Assembly: GCF_029223255.1 (NCBI RefSeq)
Contig: NZ_JARHUC010000002.1
Location: 62,001-126,000 of the forward strand
DNA length: 64,000 nucleotides
Direction: 5' to 3'
Source: Albimonas marina
Lineage (GTDB): Bacteria; Pseudomonadota; Alphaproteobacteria; Rhodobacterales; Rhodobacteraceae
Under the pieces are notes generated by a model. It had not been told where the DNA came from. It saw nothing but the letters and a program-made list of their open reading frames with translations, and searched no databases. Made by a program: the position numbers and the translations under genes. This document shows, in pieces, positions 36,660 to 45,528 of this stretch. The stretch's first letter is position 1. The number at the start of each line of letters is the position of its first letter.

Positions 36660-37427
36660 ATGCCCCGACCCCTCGCGCCCGCCGACCCCGCCCCCGTCCT
36701 GGTGACCGGCGGCACACATGGCATCGGGGCGGCCTGCGTCCGGCTGATGGCGGAGGAGGGCTGGCCGGTCCTGTTCTGCGGGCGCGACGCGCAGGCCGGC
36801 GCGGCGCTGGCGGCCGAGATCCCCGGCGCGACCTATTTCGAGGCGGACCTCGGCTCCGCCGCCGGCATCCACGCGGCCGCGGACCGGGCGCTGGCGCTCT
36901 CGGGCGGGCGGCTCTCGGGGCTGGTGAACAACGCGGGCGTGGGGGTGCGGGCGCAGTTCGCGGCCACCGACGACGCGATCTACGACCGGGTGATGGACCT
37001 CAACCTGCGCGCGCCCGTGATGCTGACCGCCCGGCTGCTGCCGGCGCTGGAGGCGGGGGCGGGCTCGGTGGTGATGATCGCCTCGGTGGCGGGTAAGGCG
37101 GGGGAGAAGGGGCTCGCGCTCTACACCGCCTCGAAGGCCGCGCTGATCGGGCTGACCAAGAGCCTGGCGCTGGAGATCGGGCCGCGCGTGCGCATCAACG
37201 CCGTCTGCCCCGGCCAGATCGAGACGCGGATGATGGGCCGCACCCTGTCCCTGCCGGGGCGGCGGGAGCTTTTGACCGCCCGCATCCCGCTCGCGCGGCT
37301 CGGGCAGGCCGAGGACGTGGCCGAGGCGGTGGCCTGGCTGGTCTCGCCCCGCTCGGGCTACGTCTCGGGCGACGTGGTGACGGTGGACGGGGGCGAGACC
37401 GCCGGGCTGATGGTCTCGGAAGACTGA
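36660..37427 (+). CDS. Short-chain dehydrogenase/reductase
   Basis: The 255-residue protein is a classical SDR: TGGTHGIGAACVR cofactor loop near residue 15, NNAG near 86, catalytic Ser around IASVAG and YTASK, and the terminal GYVSGDVVTVDGG. It would reduce or oxidise a carbonyl or alcohol with NAD(P)H. It starts 47 bases after the amidase and 11 bases before the FMO gene, so it is in the same operon. The ATG follows AAGGA. Confidence 0.9.
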   Translation: MPRPLAPADPAPVLVTGGTHGIGAACVRLMAEEGWPVLFCGRDAQAGAALAAEIPGATYFEADLGSAAGIHAAADRALALSGGRLSGLVNNAGVGVRAQFAATDDAIYDRVMDLNLRAPVMLTARLLPALEAGAGSVVMIASVAGKAGEKGLALYTASKAALIGLTKSLALEIGPRVRINAVCPGQIETRMMGRTLSLPGRRELLTARIPLARLGQAEDVAEAVAWLVSPRSGYVSGDVVTVDGGETAGLMVSED

Positions 37428-37438
37428 GGGGAAACGAG

Positions 37439-39178
37439 ATGTCGATCGAAACCTGGACCCGCGCGCTGACCGAGGCGATCGCCGCGCGCGACGCGGACGC
37501 GGCCGCGGCGCTGTTCGTCGAGGACGGCTTCTGGCGCGATTTCGTCGCCGCCGGCTGGACGCTGCAGACGCTCGAGGGCGCGGCGGCCGTGGGCGCCTTC
37601 GCCGCCGGTCCCGCCGCCGACGCGGGCCTGCGGATCGCGCCCGAGGCGCCGCCCCTCCAGCCCGGGACCGATCCCGCGCAGGAGGGCTTCGTCGCCTTCG
37701 AGACCGCCCATGGCCACGGCCGCGGCTACGTCCGCCTGGCCGGGGACCGCGCCCGCACGCTGATGCTGACGCTCGAAGGCCTGAAGGGCCATGAGGAGCC
37801 GCTGCGCGGGCGCCGCCGCTCGGGCCTCGTCTCCGACCCCGAGGGGCGCAACTGGAAGGAGCTGCTGGCGGCCAAGACCGACGGCTTCGGCGAGACGCGC
37901 GAGCCCTACGTGCTGATCGTGGGCGGCGGCCAGGCGGGGCTGGCGCTGGCCGCGCGGCTCGAGATGCAGGGCGTGCCCTACCTGGTGGTCGACCGCCACC
38001 CCAAGGTCGGGGACCAGTGGCGCTCGCGCTACAAGGCGCTGACCCTGCATGACCCGGTCTGGTACGACCACATGCCCTACATGCCCTTCCCCGAGTTCTG
38101 GCCGGTGTTCACGCCCAAGGACAAGATGGGCGACTGGCTGGAGAGCTACGCCCATGCGCTGGAGCTGGCGGTGTGGACGGGGACCGAGTGCCTGGGCGCC
38201 CAGCGCGCGCCCTCGGGCGAGGGCTGGCGGGTGACCCTGAAGCGCGGGGACGAGACGCTGACCCTCTCGCCCACGCACCTGGTGATGGCGGTGGGCAACG
38301 CCGGCTTCCCGCGCCTGCCCGAGATCCCCGGCCAGGCGGAGTTCGCGGGCGTGCAGATGCATTCCTCCCAGTTCGCCAGCGGCGAGGGGCTGGAGGGGCG
38401 GCGCGTGGTGGTGATCGGGGCCAACAACAGCGCCCATGACATCGCCGCCGACCTGGTGGCCCATGGCGCGAAACCGGTGATGATCCAGCGCTCCTCGACC
38501 CTGGTGATCCAGCAGCGCACGGTGACCGACGTGCTGATCGGCGCGCTGTTCTCCCAGGCGGCGGTGGACCGCGGCGTCACCACCGACCGGGCGGACCTGC
38601 TGCTCGCCTCCAGCCCCTTCCGGGTGCAGGAGGAGAACAGCCGCCGCCTGTGGACGAAGATCCGCGAGGACGAGGCGCCGTTCTACGACGCGCTGGAGGC
38701 CGTGGGCTTCAAGGTGGACTTCGGCGAGGACGGGACGGGCCTGCTGAAATACCCCCGCACCGCGTCCGGCTATTATTTCGACGTGGGCGCCTGCGCGATG
38801 GTGATCGACGGGCGCATCGGCCTGCGCTCGGGCGCGGGCGTGGCGCGGCTGACGGCGGAGGGGGTGGAACTCGACACGGGCGAGTTGCTGCCCGCAGACA
38901 TGATCGTCTACGCCACCGGCTTCGGCGCGATGGAGGAATGGGTCGCCCGCCTGATCGACCCCGCCACCGCCGAGCGGGTGGGCCGCTGCTGGGGCTACGG
39001 CTCGGGCGTGCGCGGCGATCCGGGGCCGTGGGAGGGGGAGCTTCGCAACATGTGGAAGCCCACCGCCGAGCCGGGCCTGTGGTTCATGGGCGGCAACCTC
39101 GCGCAGTCGCGCTTCTACTCGGGCCTGCTGGGCCTCCAGCTCAAGGCCCGCCATATCGGCTTGATCCCCGAGGATTGA
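37439..39178 (+). CDS. NTF2-like / flavin monooxygenase fusion
   Basis: The 579-residue protein has an N-terminal NTF2/SnoaL-like domain of about 140 residues (LTEAIAARDADAAAALFVEDGFWRDFV), then a flavin monooxygenase-like domain. FAD binding is at IVGGGQAGLALA (about 161), the FMO motif region at FAGVQMHSSQF (about 302), and the second nucleotide loop at GANNSAHDIA (about 326). Oxidation of an amine, ketone or sulfide is likely. The NTF2 fusion is a recognised but uncommon arrangement. It ends the operon; a hairpin terminator follows. Confidence 0.85.
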   Translation: MSIETWTRALTEAIAARDADAAAALFVEDGFWRDFVAAGWTLQTLEGAAAVGAFAAGPAADAGLRIAPEAPPLQPGTDPAQEGFVAFETAHGHGRGYVRLAGDRARTLMLTLEGLKGHEEPLRGRRRSGLVSDPEGRNWKELLAAKTDGFGETREPYVLIVGGGQAGLALAARLEMQGVPYLVVDRHPKVGDQWRSRYKALTLHDPVWYDHMPYMPFPEFWPVFTPKDKMGDWLESYAHALELAVWTGTECLGAQRAPSGEGWRVTLKRGDETLTLSPTHLVMAVGNAGFPRLPEIPGQAEFAGVQMHSSQFASGEGLEGRRVVVIGANNSAHDIAADLVAHGAKPVMIQRSSTLVIQQRTVTDVLIGALFSQAAVDRGVTTDRADLLLASSPFRVQEENSRRLWTKIREDEAPFYDALEAVGFKVDFGEDGTGLLKYPRTASGYYFDVGACAMVIDGRIGLRSGAGVARLTAEGVELDTGELLPADMIVYATGFGAMEEWVARLIDPATAERVGRCWGYGSGVRGDPGPWEGELRNMWKPTAEPGLWFMGGNLAQSRFYSGLLGLQLKARHIGLIPED

Positions 39179-39212
39179 TCGCGGCGGCCTGATCCCACGG
39201 GGCCGAGACGGA

Positions 39213-39241
39213 GCGACCCGCCGGAGGGCCCGGCGGGTCGC
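39213..39241. terminator. Bidirectional hairpin between convergent genes
   Basis: A perfect 12-base-pair stem (39213-39224 with 39230-39241, loop AGGGC) lies between the FMO operon and the CoA-transferase pair. Neither side has a long T-tract, so efficiency is uncertain, but its position is right for both. Confidence 0.6.
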
Positions 39242-39294
39242 GATCGTTCATCCGTCCGGCGACGCGGTCGGCCGGCGGTCGGCGCGCGCCCCTC

Positions 39295-40521
39295 TCAGGC
39301 GAGCACGCCCTCCCGCCGCAGGTCCGCGATCTCTCCGTCGCCGAGGTCGAGCAGGTCGCGCAGCACCGCCTCGGTGTGCTCGCCCAGCGTCGGCGCGGGG
39401 GAGCGGATCGGGGTGCGCTGGCCGTCCAGCGTCCAGGGAGTCAGCGGGTGGGGCTTCACCCCCACATGCGCCCGCTCGACCTGGGCCCAGAAGCCGCGGG
39501 CGTTGAGCAGTTCGTCCTCCAGCAGGTCCGCCGAGCGGATCACCGGGGCCACGGCGACGCCGGCGGCGCGCAGGGCCTGGGCGGCCTCGGGCGGCGTGCG
39601 CTGCGCGGTGAACGTCGCCAGCGCCGCCTCGATCTCGTCCTCGATCGCGCGTCGACCCTCGGGCGTGGTGAGGGCGGGGTCGCCCGCCCAGTCCTCCCGC
39701 CCCAGCAGGCGGGCGAGCGCGGGCCAGGCCTCGTCCACCGTCACCGCGGCGGCGACCCAGGTGTCCTCCGCCGTGCAGGGGAAGACGCCGTGGGGGACGT
39801 GCAGCGGGTGGCGGCGGCCCAGGCGCTCGGGCGGGGCGCCGGTCATCGACTGGGTGATTGGGCCGTGGATGCCGAACTGCATCAGCCCCTCGACCTGGGC
39901 GAGGTCCAGCCGCTGGCCCTCGCCGGTGCGGCGGCGGTGGAACAGCGCGGTCAGCAGCATCGCCGCCGCATGCATCCCCCCTGCGGCGTCGCCGTAGGCG
40001 ATGTGGCACATGGCCGGCGGATCCTCCGGCCGTCCGGTCAGGTGCGGCAGGCCCGAGGACTGCTCGACCGTCGAGCCGTAGGCGCGGTAGGCCGACCACG
40101 GCCCCTCCGCCCCGAAGCCGGGCATCGAGAGCATGATGATCGACGGGTTCACGGCCTTGAGGTCCTCGTAGGTCAGGCCGAGCTTGGCCATCACCCCGGT
40201 CGCCTGGTTCTCGATCGCCGCGTCGCAGGTCTCGGCCAGGCGCAGGGCCAGTGCGCGGCCCTCGGGGCGGGTCAGGTCGATGGCCACGCCCCGCTTGTTG
40301 CGGTTGTTGTAGTTGAAGTTGGGCGACTTCTCGTGGGTCATGGCGGCGTCGGCCTTGCCGCCCAGGTCCCAGCCGCGCCACCAGTCGAAATGGCCCGGGC
40401 CCTCGATCTTGATGACCTCGGCCCCCTCGTCGGCGAGGTAGCGCGCGCCCAGCGGGCCGGCCCAGCCCATGGTCAGGTCGAGGATGCGGACGCCGCGAAG
40501 GGCGAGAGGACGCGGGTTCAT
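39295..40521 (-). CDS. CaiB/BaiF family CoA-transferase (downstream copy)
   Basis: The 408-residue enzyme has the class III CoA-transferase opening LALRGVRILDLTMGWAGPLGARYLADEGAEV and a GAEGPWSAYRAYGSTVEQSSG region. The catalytic Asp is expected in HIAYGDAAGGMHAAAML. It would move CoA between carboxylic acids. The start ATG at 40521 overlaps the upstream transferase stop by four bases (ATGA), so both are made together, perhaps as a heteromer or to act in sequence. Confidence 0.9.
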   Translation of the reverse strand: MNPRPLALRGVRILDLTMGWAGPLGARYLADEGAEVIKIEGPGHFDWWRGWDLGGKADAAMTHEKSPNFNYNNRNKRGVAIDLTRPEGRALALRLAETCDAAIENQATGVMAKLGLTYEDLKAVNPSIIMLSMPGFGAEGPWSAYRAYGSTVEQSSGLPHLTGRPEDPPAMCHIAYGDAAGGMHAAAMLLTALFHRRRTGEGQRLDLAQVEGLMQFGIHGPITQSMTGAPPERLGRRHPLHVPHGVFPCTAEDTWVAAAVTVDEAWPALARLLGREDWAGDPALTTPEGRRAIEDEIEAALATFTAQRTPPEAAQALRAAGVAVAPVIRSADLLEDELLNARGFWAQVERAHVGVKPHPLTPWTLDGQRTPIRSPAPTLGEHTEAVLRDLLDLGDGEIADLRREGVLA

Positions 40522-41753
40522 GCCACCAGCTCCGGCGCGTGCAGGACGCCCTGCGCGATCAGCGCGTCGATGTCGGAAGAGGACAGGCCCAGCCGCTCGG
40601 ACAGGACCTCGCGCCCGTGTTCGCCCAGGCGCGGGGCGCGCCCGCCGCGGGCGGGCGGGGTGCCGGACATCTTCCAGGGGATCGCCGGCGCCTCGAAGGC
40701 GGGGGCGTCGGGATGCTCGAACCGCCCGAAGGCCTCCCGCGCGCGCAGGTGATCGAGGGTCGAGAGATCCTCCATCGTCGGGACCAGCGCGGTGGGGATG
40801 CGGGCCTTCTGCCCCTCGTGGAACCAGTAGGCGGCAGGCTTGGTCTTCAGGCGCGGAACCAGCTCGGCATAGAGCGCCTCGATGTTGTCGAAGCGCGAGA
40901 AGGAGGCGGCGAAACGCGGATCGTCGGCGAGCTCCGGCGCGCCGACCAGCGTGCACATGGCGCGCCACTGCATCGGCGTCACACAGGTGACCCCCACCCA
41001 GCCGTCGGCGCAGGGGAAGATGGTCTGCGGCGCGATGGGCGGGAACAGGTTCACGCCCTTGCGGTTGCGCGGCGGCACGCCGTCGTAGGCGAAGCGCACC
41101 GCGCCGGATTCCGCGTAGGCCGCCTGCGCCTCGGCGAGCGACAGGTCCACCCGCGCGCCGCCGTCGCCGGCCTCGCGCGCCATCAGCGCGGTCATCGCGG
41201 CGACGTAGCCGACAAGGCCCCCGTTGATCTGGGACTGGTGGCCGCCGGGGACCAGCGGCGGACCCTCCTCCGGCCCGATGGGATAGAGGAAGGCGCCCGC
41301 GGCCATGGCGACCGCGTCGGTGCCGCGCCAGTCGCGCCCCGGCCCCTCGCGCCCGAACCAGCTGAGCGAGAGGTGCACCGCGTCGGGGGCGGCGGCGGGC
41401 AGGTCCAGCGCCTCGGCCCGCTCGGGCGGCAGCGCCTCGATCACGAGGTCTGCGTCGCGGGCGAGCGCGCGCACGATCTCGGCCCCGCGCGGGGCGGAAT
41501 GGTCGAGCGCCAGGCTGCGCTTGCCGGCGTCGAGGAACATCTGCATGCCCGAGCCTTCGGGGCGCGCCACGCCCTCGGCGAAGGGCGGCAGGCGGCGCAC
41601 GACGTCGCCCGCGGGCGGCTCGATGCGCAGCACGTCGGCGCCGTTGGCGGCGAAGAGGGCGGCGCAGTAGGCGGCCGCCACCTCCCCGCCCAGGTCGAGC
41701 ACCCGAACGCCCGCCAGCGCGCCCGCCTGCGACTGAGATCCCTGCTGCGCCAT
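40518..41753 (-). CDS. CaiB/BaiF family CoA-transferase (upstream copy)
   Basis: The 411-residue enzyme has the CaiB opening LAGVRVLDLGGEVAAAYCAALFAANGADVLRIE. It shares the family fold with its neighbour but is clearly divergent: where the neighbour has the likely catalytic YGDAAGG, this one has SQINGGLVGYVAA without an aspartate, so it may be a non-catalytic partner. It carries a palindromic operator about 175 bases upstream of its start. The ATG at 41753 has GAGG upstream. Confidence 0.88.
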   Translation of the reverse strand: MAQQGSQSQAGALAGVRVLDLGGEVAAAYCAALFAANGADVLRIEPPAGDVVRRLPPFAEGVARPEGSGMQMFLDAGKRSLALDHSAPRGAEIVRALARDADLVIEALPPERAEALDLPAAAPDAVHLSLSWFGREGPGRDWRGTDAVAMAAGAFLYPIGPEEGPPLVPGGHQSQINGGLVGYVAAMTALMAREAGDGGARVDLSLAEAQAAYAESGAVRFAYDGVPPRNRKGVNLFPPIAPQTIFPCADGWVGVTCVTPMQWRAMCTLVGAPELADDPRFAASFSRFDNIEALYAELVPRLKTKPAAYWFHEGQKARIPTALVPTMEDLSTLDHLRAREAFGRFEHPDAPAFEAPAIPWKMSGTPPARGGRAPRLGEHGREVLSERLGLSSSDIDALIAQGVLHAPELVA

Positions 41754-41926
41754 GGCTCAGACCTCGCGCGGCCGCAGGGGCGGCGGGGACGAGACGCAGA
41801 CGGGATCGCGGCGCGACGGATGGTTCACGGAAAGGCCCCTCCCAGGGATCGCCGGCGCGCGGATCGCGCGCCGCGTCGTTCACGGGCGCGGTCGCCGCGG
41901 CCTGCGCGACGTCCGCCCGTCTCTTG

Positions 41927-41942
41927 CCTGACGATTGTCAGG
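41927..41942. promoter_or_regulatory. Palindromic operator upstream of the CoA-transferase pair
   Basis: CCTGACGATTGTCAGG has 6-base arms around GATT. A third half-site CCTGACG follows at 41946-41952. The core equals the 25680 palindrome upstream of the TRAP genes except one base. The surrounding 350-base gap (41754-42103) otherwise holds only the hairpin at 42069; I see no gene. Confidence 0.55.
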
Positions 41943-42068
41943 AAGCCTGACGCTATGAGCGGCGCCCGGGGCTGTCAAGGCGCCGGGCAACCGGCCGGCC
42001 GGCTGGGAGAGCGGAGCGAAGCGGGCGCCCTGCCCGCCCGCGGGCCCGGTCGCCGCGGCGACCGGGGA

Positions 42069-42095
42069 GCGGCGGCGCGTCCGAGGCGCCGCCGC
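42069..42095 (-). terminator. Hairpin downstream of the amidohydrolase
   Basis: A perfect 10-base-pair GC stem (42069-42078 with 42086-42095, seven-base loop) lies 8 bases after the amidohydrolase stop. There is no T-tract after it on the minus strand, so it may slow RNA decay rather than terminate. Confidence 0.45.
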
Positions 42096-42103
42096 GCCGG
42101 GGG

Positions 42104-43540
42104 TCAGGTCATGGGCAGGCTCATCGGCGTGATCTCGTCGGCGGTGCGGCCCAGGTAGTCGCGGCCGGGGACCTTCTCCATCATCCGGGCCTGCGCCTCG
42201 GTCAGGCGCGCGCAGGCGTCGGCGTGGTCCAGCGTCAGCACCTTGCCGTCGCCCACCACCTGCCGCCCGTCGATGTAGACGTCGCGCACCGCGCGGTCGG
42301 CGGCGTGGAACACCAGGCTGCGCAGCGGATCGCGGGCGGGCTGCATCCAGGGGTTCGACAGGTCCACCAGCACCACGTCCGCCTTCATCCCCGGCGCCAG
42401 GCGCCCGATGTCGTCGCGCATCAGCGCCTTGGCCCCGCCCACGGTCGCGGCATGGAACAGCATGTCGACCGAGGTCGCCTCGACGTCGCGCCCCGCGATG
42501 CGCGCGAAGGTCGAGGCCTTGCGGATCTCCTCGATCATGTTGTGGGGGGCGCAGTCGGTGCCGATGCCCATGGTCACCCCGGCGCGCACGTAGTCGCCGA
42601 AGTTCTCCATGATGTGGCCGTAGCGGGCGAAGGGCGTGGGACAGTGCGCGACCGCCGTGCCGGTGTCGGCCAGCAGGCCGAGGTCGGTCTTGGTCCACCA
42701 GTTGATCCAGGAATGCTGGTCCAGGAAGATCGCGTGCCCCAGCACCGTGCCGGGCGCGAGGATCCCCAGCGAGTGCGCCCACTGCACCGGCGTCAGCCCG
42801 TGGCGGCGGATCATCTCCTGCACCTCGAGCACGCCCTGCGCGACGTGCAGCGTGTAGGGCAGCCCCCGCTCCTGCGCCGCGGCCCAGCTGTCGCGCAGCA
42901 GCTCGCCCGAGCAGTTCTCGATCTGCATGGGCGAGACGACGCCGGTCAGCATCCCGGTGTCGTCCTTGGCCAGGTCGTCGAGGTAGGCCAGCGCCTCCGC
43001 GAACTGGGCCTTTCCGCGGGCCTCGTCCCAGTCGAAGCCGAGGGAGTGGTCGTTCTCGATCTTCCAGCGGCTGGTGGCGAAGCGGGGGGCGAGGAAGCCG
43101 CGCAGGCCGCTTTTCAGGAACAGCTCCCGCCAGCGGGGGAAGATCGCGCCGATGTCGCACAGGGTCGTCGTGCCCGACAGCAGCAGCTCGCAGGCCGCGG
43201 CCTCGAAGCTCGCCTCGATGGCCGCGTCGTCCACGGGACCGTAGGCCTGGGAGCGTTCGTAGAGCCCGGTCATGTACTGGTTGCGCAGCCCGTGCTCCTC
43301 GCGGATGCCGCGGTAGGAGGGTTCGTGCTGGGGGTGGGAGTGGATGTCGACCAGCCCGGGCATCACCATCACGCCCCGCCCGTCGACCACCGCGTCGGCC
43401 TCGCCGTGATAGCCGGGGCCCACGTGGACGATGCGGTCGTCGGCGAAGGCGAGGTCGACGTCGCGGGCGTAGACGTGGCGGGCCTGGGCGGCGTCCCAGA
43501 CGATGGCCCAGGCGGCGTTGCGGATCACGGTGGTCGTCAT
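42104..43540 (-). CDS. Amidohydrolase, cytosine-deaminase/TrzN-like
   Basis: The 478-residue metal-dependent hydrolase has the beta-alpha barrel metal ligands: DIHSHPQHE near residue 66, LHVAQG near 222, LGHAIF near 257 and the Asp in GIGTDCAPHN near 315. A C-terminal composite sheet (ADVVLVDLSNP) completes the family pattern. It would deaminate or dechlorinate a heterocycle or hydrolyse an amide ring. It stands alone on the minus strand, divergent from the Gfo/Idh gene. The start ATG at 43540 is by family length. Confidence 0.85.
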   Translation of the reverse strand: MTTTVIRNAAWAIVWDAAQARHVYARDVDLAFADDRIVHVGPGYHGEADAVVDGRGVMVMPGLVDIHSHPQHEPSYRGIREEHGLRNQYMTGLYERSQAYGPVDDAAIEASFEAAACELLLSGTTTLCDIGAIFPRWRELFLKSGLRGFLAPRFATSRWKIENDHSLGFDWDEARGKAQFAEALAYLDDLAKDDTGMLTGVVSPMQIENCSGELLRDSWAAAQERGLPYTLHVAQGVLEVQEMIRRHGLTPVQWAHSLGILAPGTVLGHAIFLDQHSWINWWTKTDLGLLADTGTAVAHCPTPFARYGHIMENFGDYVRAGVTMGIGTDCAPHNMIEEIRKASTFARIAGRDVEATSVDMLFHAATVGGAKALMRDDIGRLAPGMKADVVLVDLSNPWMQPARDPLRSLVFHAADRAVRDVYIDGRQVVGDGKVLTLDHADACARLTEAQARMMEKVPGRDYLGRTADEITPMSLPMT

Positions 43541-43717
43541 GGGGGGCCCTCTTCGGTCGGGGAGATGCGGTCGCGCGGCGGCGCGTGCGCCGCAACGTTA
43601 GGGGCGCTTCGCGGCGGCGGGCAAGCCTCGCGGCGCCCCTCGCGCCGCTTTGGGGGATGGACGCGCGCCCCCGCGCGCAGGCATTCATGCGCACGCATAT
43701 CAACAGGGAGAGTCGCG

Positions 43718-44680
43718 ATGGGCGAGCCGTGGAAGGTCGGGATCGTCGGCCTGGGGATCATGGGCCGGCGGATGCTGGAGCATATGGGCCGCCACCCGAA
43801 GTTCGAGGTCGTGGCGATGTGGGACCCCTCGGCCGAGGCCTGCGCCAGGGCCGCGGCGCTCGCCCCCGGCGCCACCGTCGCGCCCTCGGCGGAGGCGGTG
43901 ATCGAGGCGGCGCAGGTGGTCTACCTCGCCTGCCCCCCGGTCCCCCGCAAGGCCTACGCCCTGCACGCGGCGGGCGCCGGCAAGGCGGTGTTCCTCGAGA
44001 AGCCCTTCGGGGTGGACGTGGCCGAGGCGCGGGATCTCGCCCGGCGGCTCGAGGCCTCGGGGGTGCCGGCGGCGGTGAACTTCACCCAGGCCGCGGGCGC
44101 GGCGCTGACCACGGTGGTCGCGGATAAGACCATGGGCGCGCCGCGGGGCGTCGACATCGTGGTGACCTACGGCCAGTGGCCCCGCGCCTGGCAGGTCGAG
44201 GCCGACTGGCTGCGCTTCGCGGCCGAGGGCGGCTATGTGCGCGAGGTGATCTCGCACTTCCTGTTCTTCTCGGCCCGGGTGCTGGGACCGCTGAGCCTCG
44301 TGTGGTCGCGCCCCACCTACCCCGCCGATCCGGCGCTGTGCGAGACCCACATCGGCGCCCGGCTGGAGACCGCGCAGGGCGTGCCCGTCTCGGTGCTCGG
44401 CTCGGTGGGCGGGGTGCAGCCGGACCGGCAGGAGGTGACGGTGACCGGGACGGCGAAGAGCTGGCGGATCTCGGACTTCTACCGGCTCGCGGTCTCCGAC
44501 GGCGGCCCGTTCGAGCCGGTGGGCGAGGAGCCCGCGGACCCGAGAGCCGAGAGCCTGCGCGCGCAGCTCGACGACCTCGACCGGATGATGCGCGGCGAGC
44601 TCCATCGCCTCGCCACCGTCGCCGAGGCGCTGGCGGTTCAGGAGCTGGTCGAGGCGATGCTGGCCCGCGACGGAGCCTGA
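43718..44680 (+). CDS. Gfo/Idh/MocA family oxidoreductase
   Basis: The 320-residue protein has the Rossmann start VGIVGLGIMGRRMLEHM and the EKPFGVDVAEA motif near residue 92, followed by the family C-terminal domain. It would act with NAD(P) on a sugar or polyol, but several members have other roles. The ATG at 43718 follows CAGGGAGAG. Its neighbours are an amidohydrolase (divergent) and an NTF2-like protein (convergent). Confidence 0.87.
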   Translation: MGEPWKVGIVGLGIMGRRMLEHMGRHPKFEVVAMWDPSAEACARAAALAPGATVAPSAEAVIEAAQVVYLACPPVPRKAYALHAAGAGKAVFLEKPFGVDVAEARDLARRLEASGVPAAVNFTQAAGAALTTVVADKTMGAPRGVDIVVTYGQWPRAWQVEADWLRFAAEGGYVREVISHFLFFSARVLGPLSLVWSRPTYPADPALCETHIGARLETAQGVPVSVLGSVGGVQPDRQEVTVTGTAKSWRISDFYRLAVSDGGPFEPVGEEPADPRAESLRAQLDDLDRMMRGELHRLATVAEALAVQELVEAMLARDGA

Positions 44681-44796
44681 CGACCGGGCGGGCGCGGGCG
44701 CGGAGCGCGCCCTGCGCGACGCCCCGGGCCGAGCCCCGGGCCGCCTTGCGCCGGTTGCAGCCGGGGCTCGCGTGGTTCGCGGCCGGGGGGCGTCCC

Positions 44797-44831
44797 GGGT
44801 CGCCTCGCGGCGAGGGCCTGAGAGGCGACCC
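44797..44831. terminator. Hairpin between convergent genes
   Basis: A perfect 10-base-pair stem (44797-44806 with 44822-44831, 15-base loop) lies between the Gfo/Idh and NTF2 genes. A CCCCGGGCC direct repeat precedes it near 44717. No T-tract, so terminator function is tentative. Confidence 0.4.
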
Positions 44832-44845
44832 GTGACCCCGGCGTA

Positions 44846-45376
44846 TCAGCGCTCGCCGGCGATGCGCGCGGCGCGGGCGCCGGGGGGGCTGGCGAGATAG
44901 GCCTTCGTCTCCGGCCGCTCCTGCAGCCAGCCGGCCCAGCGGCGCATGACGCCGGCCATGCGCGGGGGCTCGACGCCGAGCTGGGCCATGGCGACGCCGC
45001 CGTTGACGGATTCGAAATACTCCGCCACCAGCTCCCCGCGCAGGACGAAGCGGGACATGCCGTCGATCACCACTTTCTTCCCAGCATATTCCGGCACCGT
45101 AGAGGTGAAGCTCGACAGCGACCAAGCGTAGCCCATATCGCCCCGCCGCAGACCGTCGAACATCTCCCACCGGTAGTCGTCGGCGTCGCGGTGGAACATG
45201 TGCTCCATCATGTGCGCGATCGAGGCGCGCCCGGTGTGGGGGCCGTAGATGTAGTCGTGGTAGACCGCATCCTCGGTGAAGCAGGCGGCGAAGCGCTCGC
45301 CGTCGCCGGATTCGGCGGCGGCGGTGAAACGGGCCAGCAGGCGGTCGAAGTCTTCGTCGCGGTCGAGCGCGGTCAT
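44846..45376 (-). CDS. NTF2/SnoaL-like protein
   Basis: The 176-residue protein has the NTF2-like cone pattern: LLARFTAAAESGDGERFAACFTEDAVYHDYIYGPHTGRASIAHMMEHM split over the first 65 residues, with His and Asp lining the pocket, then EYFESVNGGVAMAQLG near 125. Members are small-molecule isomerases, dehydratases or helpers. It is alone on the minus strand. The ATG has a GGGGAGG site. Confidence 0.78.
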   Translation of the reverse strand: MTALDRDEDFDRLLARFTAAAESGDGERFAACFTEDAVYHDYIYGPHTGRASIAHMMEHMFHRDADDYRWEMFDGLRRGDMGYAWSLSSFTSTVPEYAGKKVVIDGMSRFVLRGELVAEYFESVNGGVAMAQLGVEPPRMAGVMRRWAGWLQERPETKAYLASPPGARAARIAGER

Positions 45377-45528
45377 CGCGGGTCCTCCCCATTTTTCTGG
45401 TTGCCGCGATCCAACGGCGCCGGGGCCGCCCGGGGCAAGCCCGGATCGACAGGACCGCCGCGGGCTTGTAGCGTCGCGCGAACGCCGCCGGTCGACCGGC
45501 CGGCAGGTCCGATCTGGGAGGATCCTCG

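Noticed and set aside
43537-43875. Minus-strand ORF overlapping the amidohydrolase start
   Set aside because: It runs antisense to the Gfo/Idh gene and its internal starts have no ribosome site.
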